DNA from: Bacillota bacterium
GTDB lineage: Bacteria > Bacillota_A > Clostridia > DSM-8532
Length of the DNA stretch: 10,629 nucleotides
Direction of reading: 5' to 3'
Assembly (NCBI GenBank): GCA_023424865.1
Contig: JAFADM010000137.1
Coordinates: 1 to 10,629 of the forward strand
Of this stretch, positions 6,867 through 10,629 are shown piece by piece (the first letter of the stretch is position 1; every line of letters begins with the position of its first letter). Position numbers and translations under genes: made by a program. Under the pieces are notes generated by a model, which worked only from the letters and a program-made list of their open reading frames with translations, made no database searches and was not told where the DNA came from.

Positions 6867-7758
6867 CGTCGATGGGTATCTTTCTGTGGTTTTTCCACGC
6901 CATGCGCTTTTGGCCGAAGCATTCTCCAAATGCCGCCCCGCCGATGATGAAAACAGTTCCGATAAGTTGTACAAAGGTTAACCGCTCATTTAAAAGAACC
7001 GCTGAAAAGACCAGCGCCGAAACAGGCTCCAGATAACCGCAAATGGCCACAGACTGGGCTGAAAGCTGCGAAATAGCGGAAAAATAGAGATAACAGCCAA
7101 TACCTGTGTTTACAATGCCTAAAAGCAATATAGGAAGCAGACTCTGGGCAGGAATTTCGAAAATCGGTCCCTTCCTGAGCAGCATATACAGCCCTGCCGC
7201 TGCAAAGCTCATTATGAGCTGCCACATGGGATTTTCAAGTCCTGTTATGCTTGAAGCCTTTTTACTGAATATAACCATAACCGCATACATCACTGCAGAA
7301 AAGAAGCCGCAGGCGAGGCCCCACGAAAAGCCTCCCACCATCAGGGTCTTATAATTTACAAGAACCATCCCCACTATAACAGAAAAAAAGCCAAAAAGCT
7401 TGACGGCAGTCATTCTCTCACGAAAAACCAGCGGAGCCATAACCATGACGATAACCGGCCCGCAATAGTAGGCCAGCGTTGCTACACTCACTCCGATTCG
7501 CACATAGGCCTCATATAAAAAGATCCACCCGGCCCCCATCGCCAGCCCAGAAATCATTAAATAAGTGAAATGCTTTTTGTTTTTTAAGCATTGTGCTTTT
7601 TGCTTGGACAAAATAAAGCAGGCAATTAAAAATAAACTGCCTGTCAATGTTCTGAAAAACACAATGACATCGCTTGAGAGCATAATTTGACTTGCCACAA
7701 TCCCGTTGGTACCAAATAAAAGCAATGCCGTGAAATACTTAATATTCGCTTTCTTCAT
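6853..7758 (-). CDS. EamA-family (DMT superfamily) transporter
   Basis: A 301-residue integral membrane protein with two EamA repeats (about 5-135 and 145-275) and roughly ten hydrophobic segments, the usual architecture of drug/metabolite permeases such as RhaT- or YdcZ-like carriers. The segment GYLEPVSALVFSAVLLNERL (241-260) is characteristic of the second repeat. It probably exports or imports a small metabolite; the substrate cannot be read from sequence. The ATG at 7758 has agagg (complement of 7763-7767) just upstream. The hydrophilic tail after about residue 278 ends in LKV, which is encoded by the 22-bp repeat array, so this C-terminus may differ between strains. A LysR-type regulator is divergently transcribed and is the likely controller. 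Confidence 0.92.
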   Translation of the reverse strand: MKKANIKYFTALLLFGTNGIVASQIMLSSDVIVFFRTLTGSLFLIACFILSKQKAQCLKNKKHFTYLMISGLAMGAGWIFLYEAYVRIGVSVATLAYYCGPVIVMVMAPLVFRERMTAVKLFGFFSVIVGMVLVNYKTLMVGGFSWGLACGFFSAVMYAVMVIFSKKASSITGLENPMWQLIMSFAAAGLYMLLRKGPIFEIPAQSLLPILLLGIVNTGIGCYLYFSAISQLSAQSVAICGYLEPVSALVFSAVLLNERLTFVQLIGTVFIIGGAAFGECFGQKRMAWKNHRKIPIDGLKV

Positions 7759-7817
7759 TTAACCTCTGCCGCCCTCTTTAGTCTGTAATAAGTAAAATAG
7801 CCCTGGTGACCCTGCCT

Positions 7818-7866
7818 CCCAAAAGCAAGGGAAAGAAGTATTCACTCCTCTTCCCTTGCTTTTGGG
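7818..7866. promoter_or_regulatory. 49-bp inverted repeat between eamA and lysR
   Basis: The 16-bp arms cccaaaagcaagggaa (7818-7833) and ttcccttgcttttggg (7851-7866) are perfect complements around a 17-bp centre. It lies in the roughly 200-bp divergent gap. Neither side has a T tract, so it is not an ordinary terminator. The right arm contains the predicted -35 of lysR, which suggests an operator; the arms' centres are 33 bp apart. As RNA it would form a very stable hairpin. A small mobile-element remnant is another option. Confidence 0.85.
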
Positions 7867-7884
7867 CCAGCAATAATTTATCAT
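7856..7884 (+). promoter_or_regulatory. Probable lysR promoter
   Basis: TTGCTT (7856-7861) and TATCAT (7879-7884, five of six consensus bases) are separated by 17 bp. The start would be near 7891, leaving a leader of about 68 nt. Start codons upstream of this, such as the TTG at 7806, would not be on the transcript. Confidence 0.5.
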
Positions 7885-7958
7885 ACTTAATAGCATTACA
7901 AAAGCGAATGTTTAGCATGGTTGCCATAACAAAATTACATAGTTGGAGTTTGCAGAAT

Positions 7959-8840
7959 ATGGATATGAATATTCAAAAATACATGGCCTTTGTGAAGACC
8001 ATCGAATACGGAAGCTTTACAAAGGCAGCCGAAAGCTTGAGATATTCGCAATCCGGCATAAGCAGGATGATTCAGGACCTGGAATCCGAATGGCGGGTCT
8101 CTCTGCTCGAACGGGGACGTTTCGGAGTACGGCTGACTTCCGACGGTCTTAAGCTGCTTCCCTATGCAAAAAGTGTCTGTCATGAATACCAGAGGCTGCA
8201 AACTCAAATTAATGAGCTCCACGGTCTGCAATCCGGAATGATCCGCATTGGAACCTTTTCAAGTGTTGCCACCCACTGGCTTCCAAACATAATCAAAGAG
8301 TATCAGAAGAGTTATCCAAATATTGACTATGAGCTTTTAATGGGGGATTACAGGGAAATCGAAACCTGGATTCTGGAAGGGCGTGTGGATTGCGGTTTTG
8401 TAAGGCTGCCGACACAGCCTGATCTGGAAATTCTCTTCTGGGAAATCGACAGGCTTTTGGTCATTCTTCCAATAAACCACCCTTTGGCCAATTGTGATCG
8501 CTTTCCTATGGAAGCACTGTGCAACGATCCCTTTATGCTTTTGGAAAAAGGAAACAAGGCTGAAGTATCAGAAATATTTGAAAACTGCGGTATTCAACCA
8601 AAGGTCCATTTTACCACATGGGACGATTATGCCATCATGTCCATGGTGGAAAGCGGGCTGGGTATCAGTATTCTGCCGGAGCTCATTTTACAGCGCATTC
8701 CCTACCAAATCATAGCAAAGGAGCTGGAGGTTCCGGCTTATCGTAAAATCGGCCTTGCCATGCGTGATAAAAAGACGGCATCCCTTGCCGTTAAACAGTT
8801 TTTAGACTATCTTCACTACAGGAAACCATCCGGAAGCTGA
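7959..8840 (+). CDS. LysR-type transcriptional regulator
   Basis: A DNA-binding regulator of 293 residues, the normal family length. Residues 3-62 form the winged helix-turn-helix (MNIQKYMAFVKTIEYGSFTK onward, with AAESLRYSQSGISRMIQDLE as the recognition region). About 93-285 is the periplasmic-binding-protein-like effector domain, including the typical VESGLGISILPEL (230-242). I chose ATG 7959; ATG 7965 is equally possible and aligns with the usual LysR start. The frame stays open upstream to 7806, but that part reads through the inverted repeat and lies before the predicted promoter. No good ribosome binding site is close; ggag at 7935-7938 is 20 nt away. It is divergent from the EamA transporter, which it probably controls. 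The effector is unknown. Confidence 0.93.
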   Translation: MDMNIQKYMAFVKTIEYGSFTKAAESLRYSQSGISRMIQDLESEWRVSLLERGRFGVRLTSDGLKLLPYAKSVCHEYQRLQTQINELHGLQSGMIRIGTFSSVATHWLPNIIKEYQKSYPNIDYELLMGDYREIETWILEGRVDCGFVRLPTQPDLEILFWEIDRLLVILPINHPLANCDRFPMEALCNDPFMLLEKGNKAEVSEIFENCGIQPKVHFTTWDDYAIMSMVESGLGISILPELILQRIPYQIIAKELEVPAYRKIGLAMRDKKTASLAVKQFLDYLHYRKPSGS

Positions 8841-8929
8841 GGAACTGTTGCAGCTCAAAGCATTAAAAGCTCGGTGCATCCTCCCCCCTCCCCTTTAGCC
8901 ATATTTGTATACACAAACGGCTGCCAATG

Positions 8930-8964
8930 AAAAAGCGCCGCCCCAACATAACGGGCGGCGCTTT
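8930..8964 (-). terminator. Intrinsic terminator, mainly for the DUF624 gene
   Basis: aaagcgccgccc (8932-8943) pairs with gggcggcgcttt (8953-8964) over 12 bp around a 9-nt loop. On the minus strand the stem is followed by TTTTT (complement of 8930-8934), right after the stop of the minus-strand gene at 8990. On the plus strand the T run is only three bases, so it may end lysR transcripts less efficiently. Confidence 0.9.
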
Positions 8965-8989
8965 AAAGTGCGTCAATAATTGCTTTTGT

Positions 8990-9838
8990 CTAGGCTTCTC
9001 TGCGAATATACCTGTCAATGACCGGGTTAATTAAGTAGTTGATGACATAACCCGGCAGGCTGAAGCCCAGAACAACGTAGTAGGCGTATGAAATTACCAA
9101 AGCCAGCATGTTTCCTGTCAGCTGGACAATGAGTATGGGAAACAGAACAAGTATCGCGGCAAGCAGTACGACACCGAGATTCGGAAGGAAACGGGCAAAG
9201 GCAAATAAAAAGGCATTTTTGTAAAGATCCTTAAGCTTGAGCTTATAGGTCACCATCATGGGGTAAATAAACAAATTCATCATGGTGAAGACTAGAAGAA
9301 CAACGATAAGCAGTCCATTGGCAATGGCCATAACCAGGTTGTCCCCCATACCAAGATTGGAGTAGAGGTACAAATCATATAAGAGGAAAACAAGCAGCAA
9401 GAGATTAATTAAGGAGGTCAAAAGGCTTTGCTTGAGATTTTCCTTCATTTTATCCTTAAAATCCGACCACATAAAAACAGGAATCTCGTAGGAGAAGCAA
9501 CGCAATATATAGGTTAATCCAGCCTGTGCAGGACCCACACAAAGAGCTGGGATGACCATGAACAGCATCACCAGAGGAAAGGAATTAGCAAGAAGCATGG
9601 GCAGCAAAGCTTCAGGCTCAATGGTCGCTGTAATACTGGACATAAAAAATTCCATAAGCAAAGCACTGAGAACAAAGGAAATAATTATTGCCGGTAAATT
9701 TAACAGAATATAAAGAAAATTAAGACTTATAAGCTTCCAGAATTTCCTGCCTAAAACCTGGAAGAATATAGTAAACCGACTTCGCTCATCTTCATATTGC
9801 TCTCCCGGCGATACATCAAAAATCTTTTCTTCTGTCAT
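8990..9838 (-). CDS. DUF624 / YesL-like membrane protein
   Basis: A polytopic membrane protein of 282 residues whose biochemical role is unknown. After a charged cytosolic leader (1-33, including FFQVLGRKFWKLISLN at 25-40), about six hydrophobic segments follow (roughly 40-62, 80-103, 138-160, 167-196, 215-243, 246-268). The stretch GPAQAGLTYILRCFSYEIPV (102-121) followed by an acidic/basic SDFKDKMKENLKQS (125-138) matches the pattern of DUF624 proteins such as Bacillus YesL, often found near sugar transport genes; none are nearby here. It is longer than the roughly 210 residues common in the family. ATG 9838 was chosen over the in-frame ATG at 9856 because aagggaga (complement of 9844-9851) sits 5 nt before it. 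Confidence 0.82.
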   Translation of the reverse strand: MTEEKIFDVSPGEQYEDERSRFTIFFQVLGRKFWKLISLNFLYILLNLPAIIISFVLSALLMEFFMSSITATIEPEALLPMLLANSFPLVMLFMVIPALCVGPAQAGLTYILRCFSYEIPVFMWSDFKDKMKENLKQSLLTSLINLLLLVFLLYDLYLYSNLGMGDNLVMAIANGLLIVVLLVFTMMNLFIYPMMVTYKLKLKDLYKNAFLFAFARFLPNLGVVLLAAILVLFPILIVQLTGNMLALVISYAYYVVLGFSLPGYVINYLINPVIDRYIRREA

Positions 9839-9871
9839 AGTTCTCTCCCTTAACATAATAAATATGGTATC

Positions 9872-9880
9872 ATTATAACA
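9872..9880 (-). promoter_or_regulatory. Extended -10 promoter of the DUF624 gene
   Basis: On the minus strand TGTTATAAT (complement of 9872-9880) is a perfect TATAAT preceded by the TGn extension. No good -35 is seen upstream, which fits an extended -10 promoter. The transcript would start near 9865, about 27 nt before the ATG. Confidence 0.65.
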
Positions 9881-9916
9881 TAGTTGGTTCTCAGATAATC
9901 AGAAGATTTGTAAACT

Positions 9917-9945
9917 TTTTTATTCGGTATATACTACCGTATAAA
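9917..9945 (+). promoter_or_regulatory. Probable promoter of the LURP-one gene with overlapping dyads
   Basis: TATAAA (9940-9945) is a good -10; ttttta (9917-9922) is a weak -35 at 17 bp. The spacer holds overlapping dyads: cggta (9925-9929) with taccg (9935-9939), the palindrome gtatatac (9927-9934), and tatac (9930-9934) with gtata (9939-9943). A repressor bound here would cover the -10. The binder is unknown. Confidence 0.5.
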
Positions 9946-9967
9946 CATAACGGAGGTCTTATAAAAT

Positions 9968-10450
9968 ATGAAACTTTTTATTAAGCAGAAGGTTTTTTCT
10001 CTGGGTGACAAGTACACCATCTTCAATGAAAGTGAACAACCGGTTTTTACAGTAGAGAGCGAGGTCTTTACTCTGGGGGCTAAAATCCATTTATTTGATG
10101 CTCTGGGTAACGAGCTCTATTATATTGAGAAAAAGCTCTTCCGTTTTCTGCCTGAGTATGAGCTTTATTCCGGTGGTGTTTTAGTTGCAGTTGTAAAAAA
10201 AGAGTTCTCCTTCTTCAAGCCAAAGCTTTATATTACCAGTCCCTCTTTTTCCTATACCCTGGAGGGAGATATCTTCAGCATGGATTTTTCCATTAGCGAC
10301 GGGCAGCGCACTGTGGGTGAAATCAGCAAGCGCTGGCTGTCCTTTGGCGACAGCTACGAGCTATATGTTTACGATGACAAGGACGCGGCCCTTTTCTCCG
10401 CTCTTGTCATTGCCATTGACAACTGCCTTCATAATGAAAGCCGGGACTAA
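9968..10450 (+). CDS. LURP-one-related (YxjI-like) protein
   Basis: A 160-residue protein of the LURP-one/YxjI family, related in fold to the tubby C-terminal domain. The function is poorly known; membrane or lipid association has been suggested for relatives. The pattern of short beta strands is clear, with the repeated KVFSLGDKYTI (8-18) and EVFTLGAKIHLFDALGNELY (32-51), then the family-typical end KRWLSFGDSYELYV (121-134) and ALFSALVIAIDNCLHNE (141-157), where a hydrophobic helix closes the barrel. Length is normal. GGAGG (9952-9956) lies 11 nt before the ATG. It is divergent from the DUF624 gene across 129 bp. No clear terminator follows before the tRNA promoter. Confidence 0.88.
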   Translation: MKLFIKQKVFSLGDKYTIFNESEQPVFTVESEVFTLGAKIHLFDALGNELYYIEKKLFRFLPEYELYSGGVLVAVVKKEFSFFKPKLYITSPSFSYTLEGDIFSMDFSISDGQRTVGEISKRWLSFGDSYELYVYDDKDAALFSALVIAIDNCLHNESRD

Positions 10451-10514
10451 AAAGGAATGGTTCTCAGACAAAAAAACTTTTTTAAGATTATATGAAAAAA
10501 AGAGAAAATCCATA

Positions 10515-10543
10515 TTGACACTGTCGAATCCTGCCTGTATAAT
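10515..10543 (+). promoter_or_regulatory. Consensus promoter of the tRNA gene
   Basis: Perfect TTGACA (10515-10520) and perfect TATAAT (10538-10543) are separated by the ideal 17 bp. Transcription would start near 10550, giving a 5' leader of roughly 55 nt that RNase P removes. Such ideal promoters are typical of stable-RNA genes. Confidence 0.93.
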
Positions 10544-10605
10544 TAATCTTGCTGTTGCGGCAGAAACGGTTGAAAACCTCATCAACCAGCAATAGCAAAG
10601 GTTTT

Positions 10606-10629
10606 GCGGTCGTGGTGGAATGGCAGACA
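10606..10629 (+). tRNA. tRNA-Leu, 5' part, cut by the window end
   Basis: The last 24 bases hold the acceptor-stem 5' strand gcggtcg (10606-10612) followed by tggtggaatggcagaca, the D-arm pattern of bacterial tRNA-Leu. The anticodon and 3' half are outside the window, so the isoacceptor cannot be given. The consensus promoter 60 bp upstream supports the call. Confidence 0.85.

Noticed and set aside
7806..7958. A 51-residue N-terminal extension of the LysR protein starting at a TTG.
   Set aside because: It translates the inverted repeat, lies before the predicted promoter, and the LysR fold begins normally at 7959-7965.
8904..8917. Small dyad tttgt-atac-acaaa after lysR.
   Set aside because: Five-base arms in AT-rich sequence with no nearby promoter; likely chance.
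10473..10495. The A-run and T-run after the LURP-one gene as a terminator.
   Set aside because: The possible stem is only A-T pairs and has no stable GC core.
10317..10595. A 92-codon plus-strand frame overlapping the end of the LURP-one gene and the tRNA promoter.
   Set aside because: It overlaps a real gene in another frame and runs through a perfect promoter; no recognisable domain.

Overview
The window looks like a chromosomal piece of a Gram-positive, low-to-moderate GC Firmicute, most likely a member of the Clostridia. This rests on the lysine riboswitch with a terminator ahead of dapA, strong AGGAGG-type ribosome binding sites, U-tailed intrinsic terminators, near-consensus sigma-A promoters, and DUF624/YesL-like and LURP-one/YxjI-like proteins. 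Species cannot be told from the sequence alone. No phage, transposase or CRISPR array is visible.

Layout. (1) 49-2103: a lysine riboswitch and terminator control dapA and dapB, consecutive steps of the diaminopimelate/lysine pathway. (2) 2104-2444: a long non-coding stretch holding an unidentified, possibly pseudoknotted RNA, an intrinsic terminator, a second weak terminator-like hairpin, then a near-consensus promoter covered by two overlapping 15-bp palindromes. (3) 2445-6673: a TetR-family repressor gene and two tandem ABC exporter half-transporter genes, probably one autoregulated operon. (4) 6674-6866: a strong terminator and five 22-bp tandem repeats, the last of which supplies the stop codon of the next gene. 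(5) 6853-8840: divergently transcribed EamA-family transporter (minus) and LysR-type regulator (plus), with a 49-bp inverted repeat between them. (6) 8930-10450: a DUF624/YesL-like membrane protein (minus, own terminator) divergent from a LURP-one/YxjI-like protein (plus). (7) 10515-10629: a perfect consensus promoter and the 5' end of a tRNA-Leu gene cut by the window edge.

How they work together. dapA and dapB form a lysine-repressed biosynthetic unit. The TetR protein very likely binds the double palindrome on its own promoter and so sets expression of the two ABC genes, which should form a heterodimeric exporter; the substrate is not evident. The LysR protein is the natural candidate regulator of the adjacent EamA permease. 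The DUF624 and LURP-one genes are divergent neighbours without an established joint function. Most genes are familiar families. The least explained parts are non-coding: the RNA-like element after dapB, the tandem repeat at the eamA stop codon, and the long inverted repeat at the lysR promoter.
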